DNA of 64,000 nt from Phlebiopsis flavidoalba (GCA_035772785.1 JAOCPU010000042.1:62001-126000), one strand, 5' to 3'; shown: positions 20,827-33,190, numbered from the stretch's first letter. Notes: generated by a model not told the origin, from the letters alone. A program made the numbers and translations.

Positions 20827-23532
20827 ATCGAGCCTCCGGCATAGTTGTGTGTTTTGTATGATAAATTACTATAAAACATAAATGGTCTACTTGGATTGAT
20901 TTGTGGTGTTATGCACTGAGCACTCGTACTAACGTGACGCGTGTCCAAAGCCTCTCGATACCTACCTGCTCTGCCTGCGAGGTGACATGGCTGCTTCAAT
21001 CTACGAGCCTTGCGAGCGAATCATACCTGTGTGCTTAGTGCTAGATGGACGTTAGTGTATTTGTATGCCAGCCACATTGGCACAAGTCGACGGAACAATG
21101 GACGGTGTCGGTAATAATAAATGTACAATAATGGAGGAGGCGCGTCGACGGCGCGAGATGACTTCAAACTGCGAACTGGCCGTGGGCATGAAGAGGAACA
21201 AGGTGGCAGGTACACACCGAGCATCGGAGGACGATGAGGACGCCCTGGTGATTAGCGAAGATCGACGCTGAAGGCAGCACGGAAGCGATCGCAATGTGCG
21301 GGGCGACATCAGTGAAAAGATTTGCGCGTGTGAGGAAGCACAGAGACGGAGTAGGAGCAGCGAGAGCTCATACTAAGTGACTTGAATAGTGGGAACAACA
21401 CGGTAGCCGCAGGGTGCTGGTGGAGCAACTCAGCTGTAACAGCGACCCGTGCGAGTGAGCTAAGTGTCAACTCATAGACCCGTACGAACTGGCGACAGCC
21501 AGAGGAGACAGGTTGTAGAGCTCGCCTTCATTGTCGTGTTGTGCAGGGGTTTCTGAGTTGTCTTTTCACGAGGAGGGGTTTCTAGATAGCTACCGAAGGG
21601 GGCCGCAAGTATTGTTGAAACAAGTACGCGCAAAAGCCACGCGATAGGCGGCTTATTGGGAAAAAAATACCGGGGCAGAGAAATTGAGGGAGAGACAGAA
21701 GAGGATTGCCAGGGTGAAAAGGATAGACAGAGTACGCAAGGGTGTTTGGAAGAGCGCGTATCGGTGTCCATGAGACTGTGGCGGGGATGGCGTGAGGTAG
21801 GCGTTCTCGCTGTGTGCGGAAGGAATGTGGCAAGAGGGTGCCGAGGACGGATACACACCGGGACAACATGGTGGCAGAGGCAATCACCGAACACACAGTG
21901 TGTTTCTGTAGCCAATGCTAGTCAGAGGGGGAGATCGTTCCGTGCCTAGGACTGTATTGCACACAGACATCACTGTTATGATGGTGGAATAGCCACGGTC
22001 GACGGGACGTAGAGCTTCATAACAGCTTGTTGACACTGGTTCAAAGTCGGAAGCGGGCCTGTCCGCGATTATCCGGAGGTTCCGGGAGATTTTACAACGA
22101 CGCGACAACGAGCTCCTCGCAGATGGTCCGGGTTCATATAGGCTGCGATGACACTGCGCTAGCAGTGAGGGACCTTTACCATGTGGGCTGCGACAGGCCC
22201 TGGTGAGGGAATAAGAAGTAGCGGATACCAGACACATGCTGTGCTTGGCTTGTGTGGACTGATAACCCTGGCCTGCGGGAAAAACGCCACTCAGTTGATG
22301 CGCTTTCGTGATGCTTCCTGTAGCCCCTGTTCGCAGTATCTTGCGGAAGAAGGCCAGGCCGGCACAGGTTGATACCGCAGAAGGGGATCCTGGTGCCGAG
22401 TGAGAAGAGGAACGTAAGGGTCTGCGGATGCTAATTACAAGGTTTATGTACGTGGTGGCGGTGAAAACGTCACAGAGCACCTTGAAGGGGATCCGTGAGC
22501 TTCACCAGGCCCACGCCAACGAGAACCGCCTGGTTACGTGCCGGCAGATATCACAGCACATCAAAAATGCAAAGGGCAGCATAGCCCCAATCAAGGAGGT
22601 ACGTAGAGGCAGGTAGAGGCGCCATCCCCAAATCACGAGACGGCCGGCTTGAGATTTTTGCCTGCTTCTGAGGCCATCGTAGGTCGATCTGTGGGGTGAG
22701 GAAGGGGCGAGGGACATTTGGGCAAAGACTGAGATGTAGATCACAGACCCGATACTTTGGTACATCTGTCTTTTTGGCGAGGGAATCGTCAAGTTATGTG
22801 CATCGCCATATAATCCACTGACAAGTGGTATGGTCTGATGTGTGTATCGCGTTCGAGGTATCATCTGGTGCGAGTCATTGACACGAGTCCAGGCCGGCTT
22901 TAGTGTGCATGCTATTGTGGAACGCTCGGGAAAGGTGACGGATTGTAGGCTCTACCTCTCAAAGCGGAAATGTCCCAAAAATGCCTAGACCACACTTTAT
23001 CGGACAGCTCATCTTGAAGCTCCTGACTTTCTTGGTTCTGTGTATCGCGCCAAACGTTGCCAACCGAAAGTGCTACTTTTAGGTCTAACTTTGCATGAGG
23101 TGAAATGGATGGGGCTGAGGGTTCCGTTGGGCAATGTAAGAATGTGAGTAGCCTATGCTCTCAGATCACTGAGAAATTAGACGTTCAGTCGCGGTTGGTT
23201 GTGGATGGCGCGTCGACCGCTCGTGACTCGCCGTGAGGCGGTGACCGGCCTTCCAGCTTATGGCACGAGCTTTTCCAAGTTTCAAGTTTTTTCGCAGGTT
23301 GCACGTGTGCCGGACTGTTTGAGCATTCGCCTGAGAAGTGGGAGACAGGTGAAGAGGTGAGAGACCAGATTACGGATTCACCCAGAAGAAAGAGCCGAAG
23401 TCTGCAGTGGGTCGTGGGATGATGTATACTCCATTACTCGTTTGGGAAAGCGTGAAATATATAATCCCAAAATAACATCGAAGCTACTGTACGCCCTATA
23501 CGAACATTGGGAATCAATAGCCGGACTGCATC
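20827..23532. other. Stretch without a fixed gene; possible minus-strand membrane protein
   Basis: Minus-strand frames 22502-22864 and 21884-22480 together contain hydrophobic blocks (LYLPLRTSLIGAMLPFAFLM, LCDVFTATTYINLVISI), so a membrane protein gene broken by indels is possible. No family was recognised. Minus frames at 21472-21915 are rich in S, P and T without motif. The remainder shows nothing. Confidence 0.3.
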
Positions 23533-23588
23533 ACCCAAGGGGAATCGCAACGATCCCCAAGGTGAATCTCAATTCCCCAAGGTGGAAT
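23533..23588 (+). repeat. Short imperfect tandem repeat, three units
   Basis: Units CCCAAGGGGAATC, CCCCAAGGTGAATC and CCCCAAGGTGGAAT are spaced about 20 bp apart. Confidence 0.6.
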
Positions 23589-24976
23589 GCGTCAAAAGAT
23601 GGATAGGAATCTATTTCCTAATCAATGCTTTTATCTTTCCCTAATAATTTGGTTGCTCGTTGGTCGACGTCCCCTATGGTATGCCCTAGCACTACCTTCT
23701 GTGCCGCGAACTTTGCTCCTTACTGCATGACCCCACAGAGGATGCCTACCTGCCCCCTATCTTCTCGCTTAATCTATATACCTACTCGCGCCCTTGGTCA
23801 GCTAACCTTGCTGCTGTAGCCACACGACTGTGCCGGATAGAGATGGGGATACGCAAATGCGCGACGCACGAACAGCGATGGCCGCGTGCATGATACCGCC
23901 GCTTATCGACAACTAGGACTACCCTTCATGTCTGTTCCCTCAGTCATCAATACAGGAAGCAGTGATATCCTTAGGCAGAGCAAAGGGCTTGGTCCGCAAT
24001 GGTGCTACACTAATCATCTTACTCCAGGAGGAGAGCTTTTAGGTTGCAACAGACAATCAGCTCGGAATACTACAGGTCACGGCAGCGGATGACACTCAGC
24101 GAATCGGGACCTCGTCTCTTTGATCTGGAGAACCGCTCATTCTACTCTCCTGTTTTAGCCCTGGAGGACTATCACTACCCTCATGGCGAGTGAGTGCCTT
24201 CCTTTTGTCAAACGTACCTGACAATCTTCTTAGCGCGGAAACCTCGTTGAACTCTACTATGTTGGGGAAAAGGATGGTGTAGGTGCTGTATGTTTGCGTG
24301 AGACTAGTCATTGATCTCGCTCTGCTCAATGACATGAAAAGCAGATGCACGGAACCAATGCGTCGCCTGTCTGCTGGATTCCCACCCAGGCGGGCATCTT
24401 CAAAACGTTTTTTACATCGTGCGGTGCCATCCCTGAAGCGAGTCGGACTATACCTTATGATCTGTATGATCCAAGCATGGTCAAGTGGTTAGAGCTTGTT
24501 GATCGGATGACTGAGGTGCGTCAACAGTTTGCGAATCCTCTGAGTTTGGGCTCAACGAGCACACACTTCTGCTCGGTTCGCGCTTAGGGCCTGGCATTAA
24601 TGCTCCGTGAGCGATGAGTTGCACACCAGTGAGTCATTCTCTTAGGTACTCTGTTGCATTTATACTCAAGCCCGAGTCATCTCTTGACAAATTCCGAGCT
24701 CAAGTGCCCTCAGGGGTCTCGTCTTGTCCTTCGTGACAAGGCTCCCGGCACTCTGTGTTCGCGTCCGTTTTACTTGCGTATCTTGGGCTCATTCCATACC
24801 GCCCAGTGCGGAATTTCCCGCATAGGTGCAGTCTACGAATTCAATGTCATCACGATATCAGGATGAAGTTCTAAATCCGGACCACACGGACAAAGGTCAG
24901 TGGTATTTCACGTAAGCATCGCAAATGTGAGGCATCGGTTACTGCGTAGAATTTTACATCTGGTCCCGAGCCACGT
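23589..24976. other. Possible plus-strand gene, unresolved
   Basis: Plus-strand pieces such as ISSEYYRSRQRMTLSESGPR (about 24055) plus RLFDLENRSFYSPVLALED (about 24115), and TIPYDLYDPSMVKWLELVDR (about 24450), look coding but lie in different frames and match no family I know. Start, stop and introns cannot be set. Confidence 0.3.
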
Positions 24977-26550
24977 TTAGCCTGTGTCCCCACCGCAGGC
25001 CGGTCGGGTACCTAATATGATATTATGTAGATCTGGACATGCCTGCGACAGTGTCGCTCGAGAGTACAAGAGCATAGGTATCCAATCTTCTGGTAGCGGC
25101 GTACAATACCTTGTCAAGACTTCAAGCTTTTGAAAATCGGTTGGTACGGCCGATGTTGCTTGAGTCGCGAATTTAAACGACAAATGCCGCAGCATCATTA
25201 GCGATTCATCAAACTGCGAGGCCGTTATGTCAGCGACCATGGACTTTTATCGCTCACAGCTCAGAGCTTGAGTGGGTCGTCTCTACCATCTCATGCTCAT
25301 AGAAACGCGTCGCTTATTCCTGCTGTTAGGGCGGGAAATCGACATGTGTCGCTATTCAACACCCCGAACCGTTCCCTCGATCGCTGTTGGATTATGTCCC
25401 CCGAAAGGGGCGACAATGTATCAGAGGATACCACAACAAGAACGCTGCCTGAAGACGATGGTGTGACACCCTCGCTACTGATATGACCCCGATACCGCCG
25501 ACCTATTCCCTTATCACAAAAACGTAGGGAACGAACCCAGAGTCGATTGCGCAACACGCCGATATCCGTTCGGTCCTTTCGTTCGCATCTGCTCCACCGC
25601 TCTCATCAAAAAATTCAAGGCTTGTCATTGTCATCAGGTGGTCAATTGAGACACCAGTACGCGGTCTCATTCAGTAACTAGTCCATAACGTGTCCCGATA
25701 TAGGTAACATGAGATCGCAGTGTGGTTGAAAGAACCATGAATCAGTCTCTCCTCTCGATGAGCTTCCGCGGTAAAATGAACCTGAGGTCGTAAATGCGCA
25801 CTTCACCGCCTGAGACTCGTCGCATAGATCGTAGCTAGGTGCGTAAAACCGCGCAAGAGCCTGAAAACTGTCAGTCCGTTTGAGGGCACAATTCTTACCA
25901 TAAGAGAGGGGTAGCTCAATCAACAAGCACAGCTGATGTAGCCTTGTTTTTTGGCTATGAGGTAGGATGCCGCGACTACAGCGAAAAATAGTCATCCCTA
26001 CATCTGCGTCCCGCTCCAATCTCTCGCATCTTTCTTGTAGTGCCAAAAGGTGAGGATGCCCCCCCCAGTGCGCGAAGAAGTGGGGTGCGAATGAGGAAAT
26101 GGCTCTTGTTCGCATATCGTACCCGATCCCGAAATGCTGAGCAGATTCCTTGATAGCTATGACGAGAAGTTCATGAGTATTTCTTTTTTGCTGCGTGTGT
26201 GGGGGAGCATGCAAACTTTACAGGGTCGCCTGTGCCTCGAGAACGCTGGGAGGTACGAGATCGAGTTCTCTGGCCATCGTATCGAGGTTCTGCTTGTCCA
26301 GTCTCCTCGCGTGATAAATAGTGGAGACAAGAGATGTTGCTCGTGACAAGATACGTGATAGCTCATGCAGGATTGGCCACAGATCATGTGATAGCCATTT
26401 CCACAAGACTTTAACGAGTTTGGAAAGAAGAGGCCCCAGTGCGATGCACAACAGATGGGAGCCAAAGCGTTTCACAAGGAGTGGAAGCAGTCGGGAAGAC
26501 CTCCGCAACACTGTTTGGACGGTTCGAGTCGTCGATATGAGATTATACAT
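24977..26550 (-). CDS. Hypothetical protein, long minus-strand gene
   Basis: Consecutive minus-strand frames 26550-26218, 26214-25678, 25557-25297 and 25240-24977 follow each other with small gaps, as expected for one gene with short introns or indels. The N-terminal part has two hydrophobic stretches (SHLLCIALGPLLSKLVKVLW, LISTTRTVQTVLRRSSRLLP). The 178-codon middle part is unbroken and contains HPHLLALQERCERLERDADV; the last part contains LEVLTRYCTPLPEDWIPMLL. No domain was recognised. The opposite strand has shorter frames only. It lies between two accessory stretches and is not obviously related to the kinase copies. Confidence 0.42.
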
Positions 26551-26982
26551 GAATGCTAAAGGACTCGTCAGCTACAGAGACAGAGATGCAGGATAGTGGG
26601 CACGACGCACTGAATAATACGCCCAGCGTTTGCTCTGCAAGCTACTGAGTTAAAGCAAAGAATGGATAGGAGAAAATGGAAAGGGAACGACTGCGATGGC
26701 ACACCTCATCCTACAGTGCTATTTATCGGGACAACTTCAGCCCCTGCGCTCAAACTACACAGCATCTGCCCTTGTGCTCTGGAGCGCCGCGTTTTTTTTG
26801 TTGAGCTTTGCACCTCTTTTGCCGATCGCCACAGGCACACCCAGAGACAATGAACAACAAAAACGAGCGAGGGGTCGTGTTACCATGCGATGTGCTTACG
26901 TAAGTCTCACGTGGCGCTTTCTGGGAGTGCATTATCGCCTGGGACGACGCCGATCCACCGAGTCGTCTCAACCATTCATTCC
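26551..26982. other. Spacer upstream of K6
   Basis: It lies between a minus-strand hypothetical gene and plus-strand K6, so it should hold two divergent promoters. No TATA element or repeat stands out. Confidence 0.4.
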
Positions 26983-28410
26983 ATGCAGCGAGACCAATTT
27001 GCTGCCCTTGGCTCGCAGCTGTCTGCTGTTGAGCTGTTTTGGCAATCAAAACAAGCTCTCCTTGAGCAGCACGGGTACAGGCTCAGACTACGCCTCCAAC
27101 GGGGATGGGTTCCGTCGTGGAACGTGGACCCAACCCTGGATCCCCTGGATGCTGAAGACTTTTGGGTTCTACCGGTGTGGCACCAGTCCTTTCTTTTACT
27201 CGTCCGCCTCGACTTACTCGCGCGATTTGATTAGGCTCGCGTCTACTTGGTCGATGCAAGACGCGTTGTAGACGATCGCCTAGTATACATCAAGCGAGTC
27301 GCGACGGACAGCGAAGAACTCCGCATAATCAGATACTTTGCGCAAGACCATCTGAAGGACGTCAAGCGAAACCACTGTGTGCCCCTCTTGGATAGCTTTG
27401 TTGACGACAAAGATTCCTCTGTATCCTATATTGTAATGCCCTTTCTTCGATGGGTAGATGATCCTCCTTTCGAGACAGTAGGCGACATCCTGGATTTTAC
27501 AGAACAAATTCTTGAGGTATGTGACATCTTCTCTTGTCTTTTTCAATGTGGTATCCATATGCTTTCAGGGATTAGACTTTATACACGGCCACGAGATCGC
27601 TCACAGGTAACATTCCAGGGTCCAGATTGCGCTTCATGACATTGAGGATCATTTAAACACAGAGATTGCGCCATGAACAACCTGATGATGGATGCGACCG
27701 GGATGTATCCTGGAGGGTTTCATCCGGTAGCTCTGGAGAAACTTCCCGATTCACGCACATGGGCGAAACCGACATTGCGGAGGGACGCAACACCTCCCAT
27801 CAAGTATTTTTTCATCGATTTTGGGATATCGGTCCAGGTTCCCAATAACGGCGCAGAAAGAGGCGTCACAGGAGCGTCGTGTTTGGACAAAGAGGTTCCT
27901 GAGCTCTCATTGACACGTCCCTACGACCCTTTAAAGTGGACATTTTTCTCATAGGAAATGTTCTGCGTCGCAAACTATATGAGGCACGTATTCTATTGGT
28001 CTTCTGGTATAGTTCCATGGAGTTGACATGCTCCCAGAGATTCTATCGCGTGGGATTTTCTTCAACCTTTGTTCCATGAGATGACGCAAAGGGATCCGTC
28101 GAGTCGGCCAGATATTGCTGCGGCAAGGCAGCATTGGAAGATGATCAGCAATCGTGTGTCAACCTTTCAACGCTTACGTAGACTGCGCAACCGTAAAGAG
28201 GGGTGGTTGGAAAACTGTTTACTTGGATCTCATTTCATTTCTCAGACTCACTGTTATGCTCGCGAGACGGCTTGGTGGTTGGTCCGCGGCTTGGCTCTCC
28301 GTTATCTTCGCATGTTGAACTTGTTCTTGTACCAATCTATCTCCATCTGTTTTGTGATGAATTTATGTAGCACTTTGCAGACACGAAACTTCCACTCACA
28401 AAGGGCATGA
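26983..28410 (+). CDS. K6: kinase-like protein, most complete copy
   Basis: Start ATG at 26983 (MQRDQFAALGSQLSAVELFW), matching the N-terminus of K2. Then GYRLRLRLQRGWVPSWNVD, DRLVYIKRV at 27280 (candidate ATP lysine), PLLDSFVDDKDSSVSYIVMP (hinge), DILDFTEQILE. The catalytic loop HR|DCAMNNLMMD is made by splicing an intron at about 27608-27661, at the same place as in K2. Next come IKYFFIDFGISVQ (DFG) at 27810, DKEVPELS, YDPLK, GFLQPLFHEMTQRDPSSRP at 28075, ARQHWKMI and a tail WWLVRGLALRYLRMLNL. The stop is at 28408-28410. Only a few frame breaks are needed. Lysine, HRD, N and DFG are intact, so catalytic activity is plausible. Role and substrate are unknown. Confidence 0.78.
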
Positions 28411-30092
28411 ACAGTATCGCAGCAGTCTTTCGTGCATTTCGAGTAAAGCCTTGTCTGTCCGAGTAGCAGGGCCGAATGCGGGCTCATCGGAGTGTCTGTT
28501 AGTCTTGTTTGCTAAACGATGAATGTTCACTAATAGGGTTATTGTGTACGGTCGGGTTTGTGCGCTTTATGTGCGAAGCTGATGAGAGACAGTTTGGTTG
28601 CTGAGTGCTCATGACAGGGCTATCCGATCCGTGAGTTATCTTTGATCAAAGTTGACAGCCATTGTAAGCGAGCGAAGTTGAATTGTACAGTCGATCTGCG
28701 ACACCCCCCGTTGCTTTGCTCGTCGCTCTGTCTCAAAGATATCCGGTTGTCCACACAGCTCGCACCCGTCCATCACCAACGTCGCAGCATGCATGCAGAC
28801 ACGTGAGCACTGGATATTGTCGCATCGTAACGAGCTTCCGATAATGCAGTAGGCTACTAGGGGGGTAAGTACCGATAGTACAGCGATCCCAGAGATCCGG
28901 TACCGTTAGTATTTGAGCTCGTGGGTACGTCGCGCACATTCCCCCCCCCCCCCTTTATACTTGGTTTGATTATACTTGGTGTCATCTTCAGTTACTCTAG
29001 ACGGTCCTCTTTGGGCGGATATGTCTCTGTCATTGGCAATTGTACACACCACTGGCGGATCTTACGCGAGCCAATCTTCGGCGATTGCTACATTTCCAAA
29101 GACTGGAAAGCTACGCCCTGCCGAGCTGGAGGGGTCAAATGTGAGCAAGTCCGCAGTCTTTCAGTCGGGACCGCCAAACGACAAAACCGACTGACTAAGG
29201 TTATTGAACAGGCCACTACAAATGAGAAAACGACAGTTATGTTTCCTCATCCTTCGGCATCCAACCTTCGAGTTTCTCTCCAGTCCAGAAAACTCTGGCC
29301 ACGGGCATGATATCTGTGACAGATTTGATATTCATAGGTGTGCCTACACAAAACCCGTCTTCTTAGCGTAGGATTACGGTTAAATGTGAGCAGGAAAACA
29401 CACCCTCACTGCACGATCTTACGATGGGCACCTCTGATCAGACAGTCTACACGCTGCCACGTCTCAAAGTATGGTGTCAACCTGCTCACGTCGATCGACT
29501 GCCCTACAGGCTGCCCAAATTTGCAGATTTGGGCAGCTCGAAGCCAGCTCGATATCCAACATTAGCGCTGATAAGGGAGGCCACAGACTGCCTCGTTGAT
29601 CTTTGTGTAATTGCACTCCCTTCACCAGAGGTTCTGTGAGTGTCTATCTGAAACTACGTGTGTGCTGGGCTGATTAACAAAAATAATTTATTAGAGGATT
29701 GTCTGGGTGATTTTGATTTTCTCTAATGAATTATCTAGAGCACGATTTTTCCCAATCAAATCGAGAGAAATAGATCCAGTCTCAATGAGCAGATAGCGGA
29801 TCCTGGAAGGCTACGGGATAATGCTCCGCAGGGATCTCCTTTCCCAGCTGCACTCTCAGCTTGAGTTCCTGCGCTACATTTACTCTACCTCCCATGCGAC
29901 GGGTCCGTACGTGGATAACGTCTGCGAGGCTCTCCTCAAAAAACAATAGGACAAGCAGCAATTCTCATCTGGACGTGGGGGAGAGTCCTTCTTAGTGTGT
30001 AGAACGCCTCAATTTCGCACTTTGATCACAATTGATGGCAGCTCATAGCGGCCTGGTATGCCACGGTTCAGCTGGGAACCCCGTCTAAAACT
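28411..30092. other. Spacer between K6 and TKL-B, possible upstream exons
   Basis: A run of 14 C lies at 28941-28954 and a perfect hairpin at 29510-29537. The open segment 29821-29949 (MLRRDLLSQLHSQLEFLRYI) reads like an exon, perhaps of an N-terminal region of TKL-B, but ends in TAG. Frames at 28976-29194 and 29424-29639 also look coding without a known motif. Confidence 0.35.
29510..29537. repeat. Perfect 11-bp inverted repeat (hairpin)
   Basis: GCTGCCCAAAT, a 6-nt loop, then ATTTGGGCAGC. Stem perfect. No run of T follows, so a terminator role is not indicated. Confidence 0.85.
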
Positions 30093-31659
30093 TTGGGGAG
30101 CTCGTTCGAAATCCTACAGACAGAACTTCTTCAGCGACGCGTATGCTTGATTCAATTCCTCGCAGGCTCCCAGTCAACAACGAGCAGCAACGATAATACC
30201 ATACCATACATATACAGTCAGGCCTATGGAGAGATTTACGACAACAATGGAAGCTCGAATAGATCTTACGTTGAGCTGTTCGCAACTTTGAGAGGTGGCG
30301 CTGCTCAGCAAGGCTACGACCTCATATTGGAGGTAAGCGCATCGTTGGCCTCATGTTAACGGCTGGCTTCATTGATACACTCGTACACAATAGGCCTTGA
30401 ATCGCAATGATCTTCAAGGGGGCGGAGTCAAAGAGAGAGACGTTCTTCGACGTCTGATGGCGCACCTTTCACAGGGCTCTGACACATTGCCCCTCCGCTT
30501 TGGATATCAGCGAACAAGTTGTCATGGGACGGCGAAGGGACAGTGCGACGCATTCCCACGGCCGGTCGAGGGAGCTACGGGGCCGTTACCGGGGAACATA
30601 CAAAGCAAATACCATTGTGGCAATAAAGAAATTAAACATATCCAACTCTCAGCGAGAGAGAGAAGAAACAGGTACGGTTAAGGATCCTACCGTCTTATCA
30701 GACATACTAAGAGCCACCGATATTGTACACTACTAGCTTGCTTATCTCGAACTACTGTCTTGCTGGACCTTGCACAACGAGCGCATCATAAAGTTATTCG
30801 GCTTCACAGAAAAGTATGATACACTGGCGCTAGTCTTTGAGTGGATGGGGAACGGATCTGCCCTGTCCTATTTGCGGGGACTACAAATGGATCGCGCTCT
30901 CTTCCCCGGGGGTACAAAATCGTTGATCTTAGTAACAAGATGGGTGAGCGCAATGCTTTTAAGTGACTCGAGCATCATTCCGCTAAATTTGTCATAGATT
31001 ATAGATATTGCGGAAGCTTTGCAGTACGTACACACGGAAGGTCTCATCCATGGAGATGTACGAGCCGTGAGTCCTGCACCATCATCCCAGGTCCTGTTTT
31101 GCATTTTGAAAACATAACAATCGGAAGGACAACATGCTTATTGGGAGCGATAATCGTGCCGTGGTAGCTGACTTTGGCCTCGCTCTTTTGGCAAAACGGC
31201 CATAGCGGTAATTATCAGTCCGCGCGTGTGGCGAATCTAAGGTGGACCGCGCCCGAACTCCTCACTGATGGATCAACACGGCCGACATACCGTAGTGATA
31301 TGTATTCCTTTGCCCTTATGTGCATCGAGGGTAAGACGATACCCGTAAGTGTAACTCACGAGTTACACGAAGTCTGACTTGGCCCACAAATAGAGCTATA
31401 TACAGGCGAGGAGCCATTCAAGGGGCGCAGTATTCAAGCACTTCCTGCAAGAACTGCTATCAGGCATCCTTCCCTACTCTTTCTCCCTTTCCTTTCCTAT
31501 CCTCCCCTGTCTTCACGACCAGAGAGGCCTGGTCTTTTTCATCCTGGGGACCCGCTAAATATAATGTCAGACGATCTGTGGTATATAGTACGAAGATGTT
31601 GGGAAACCGACCCAAATGCTCGTTATACGGCCACAGAGGTTTGGAGCCGTCTTGCCTAG
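30093..31659 (+). CDS. TKL-type protein kinase B
   Basis: N-terminal exon from 30093, intron with donor GTAAGC near 30334 and acceptor TAG near 30393, then the kinase domain. The glycine loop GRGSYGAV..RGTYK at 30570 is read across a one-base break. VAIKKLNISN (ATP lysine) follows at 30620, then HNERIIKLFGFTEKYDTLAL, LVFEWMGNGSALSYL (hinge), IIDIAEALQYVHTEG with HGDVRA (catalytic loop, HGD) near 31050, NMLIGSDNRAVVADFGLALL (DFG) near 31160, NLRWTAPELLTDGSTRP, SDMYSFALMCIE, YTGEEPFKGR, LWYIVRRCWETDPNARYTA and the stop at 31657-31659. All key residues are present. At least three introns of 50-70 nt interrupt it. Domain organisation parallels TKL-A, which lies inverted 24 kb away. Signalling role unknown. 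Confidence 0.85.
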
Positions 31660-31716
31660 AAGTATCGTACAAATTCATGGCATTGGAATGGCATTGGATT
31701 TGGCATCATGAAACAT

Positions 31717-33190
31717 CTAGACAAGCGGATACGAGTCGCTACAGAGTATTATAAATGAAATCTCCTGCGGCGCATACCACATAGAGCCAGAGCATGGCAT
31801 CCGACAATACCGTGTCGACCCGAAAAGCGTGTGATACATAGCTATTTTAAATGTATGGCGATGCCCATGAGCACGTAGAGGGCGCATGCTTCGAAATGGC
31901 CCGATGTCCGTTCGAATTTTGTGCCATCGTTCAAGGCACTCGGCCGCGCTGGGCCGCTTGTCTGGATTCTCCTCCATCATTTCGTACATAGCTGTAGCAG
32001 CAAAGAAATGTGACATTAGAATATTCTAAAAAAGCCCGTTAACGTCATGAGTCGATATATCGTGGCTTCTGCCTCTCACGTTTATGATACTTTGCATTAA
32101 CATTCCTCCCATTGCGAAGACATCACCCTTGAAAGGATCAAATCGGCTTGCGATAGCCCGCCTCGGGGGGTGGATACCCACAGGACCCCATTCGTTAACC
32201 AGACGAGACATAGCCTCGGGGGAGTCCTCCTTTTTTCCCTCTTTGCATGTATACAGCAGAGCTGAAAATCCAAGAAGTAGTAACGCACTTTGCCGTGCTT
32301 GCGTTTCAGAGTCGGAGCTTCCGCGACATGTCTGGAAGCATGTTGTTATCGATTGGATGAAACCCTTGCGGATATAAGAGCGGCATTGGGTCCATCTGTT
32401 TTACTCTATCCATGGAGTAACGCCCTACGTCGCAACTGGTAAAGCTTAGCTGCCCCATCCTGTGAAGAAATGAAGCTTACCTATTTGGCCGATGCCAACC
32501 TCGTTCAAGAATACAAGGGCCTAGTACAGTGGACTTTAATAAGATGTAAGCTGGGGTTCTGGCGGCCCCGTGGTATAATGGACCATGACGTACATTGAGC
32601 ATTTGATCCACGAAGTCCCAACACGTCGTTGATGGACGACATAGGAGTGACGATCGAACATACGCAGAAATGGCATTATGATGTAGGTGATAGACCCTGT
32701 TGCCCTCTTCGCAGAAATTGATCTAAGAGGAGGTACACATGGATTCCTGCGGATCCTTACGCAGACTTTCGCACCTGCGAGAGCTTGTTGAGCAGCTCGA
32801 GTTCGCTTGACGCCGTCGGAAGAACTCGTATATATACTTGTCTTCCGTCAGACATACGTGTGCGCGTCCATGTAATCTGGACGAATCTGTCAAATAGATA
32901 GTAGTATTCTAACGTTGAGATCGAAATATAACTCACAATTGAATAGGATGCGCAAAACAGATCTGTAAACAGCGGCGGGGTTCTGCTATCTATACTCGGC
33001 ACATCCGGTCGTTGGAGCCGTCGTCTCTTTGTGCAGTATATGGAGCGCAGCCCGATAGCCATTTCGATACAAAAAATGGTTCCTTCGTTTGCCAGAAGAG
33101 TTCGTGGCTATTCAGCGGTTCTATGGCGCGAGCCTTCTTCACGGGCTGGCACCCAAGGCTGTCAGCTGCAAATTGTTACCAGGAGTCTAT
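31717..33190 (-). CDS. K7: kinase-like protein, probable pseudokinase
   Basis: Minus strand. N-terminal block HELFWQTKEPFF then NGYRLRS at about 33060, SDGRQVYIRVLPTASSELEL at 32860 (the YIK lysine reads as YIR), YIIMPFLRM near 32680, LDFVDQML near 32610. Where K2 and K6 read HRDC the sequence reads GIGQ near 32500 and no HRD is found. Then GFHPIDNNMLPDMSRK, KVRYYFLDF (glycine of DFG not present), RFDPFKGDVFAMGGMLMQSI at 32130, YEMMEENPDKRPSAAECLER at 31960 and a divergent tail to a stop at 31717. Lysine, HRD and DFG are all altered together, which fits a pseudokinase better than random indels. The 5' end is approximate. It converges on TKL-B with 57 bp between stops. Confidence 0.65.

Noticed and set aside
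29510..29537. Hairpin as a transcription terminator
   Set aside because: No T run follows, and intrinsic terminators are a bacterial feature.
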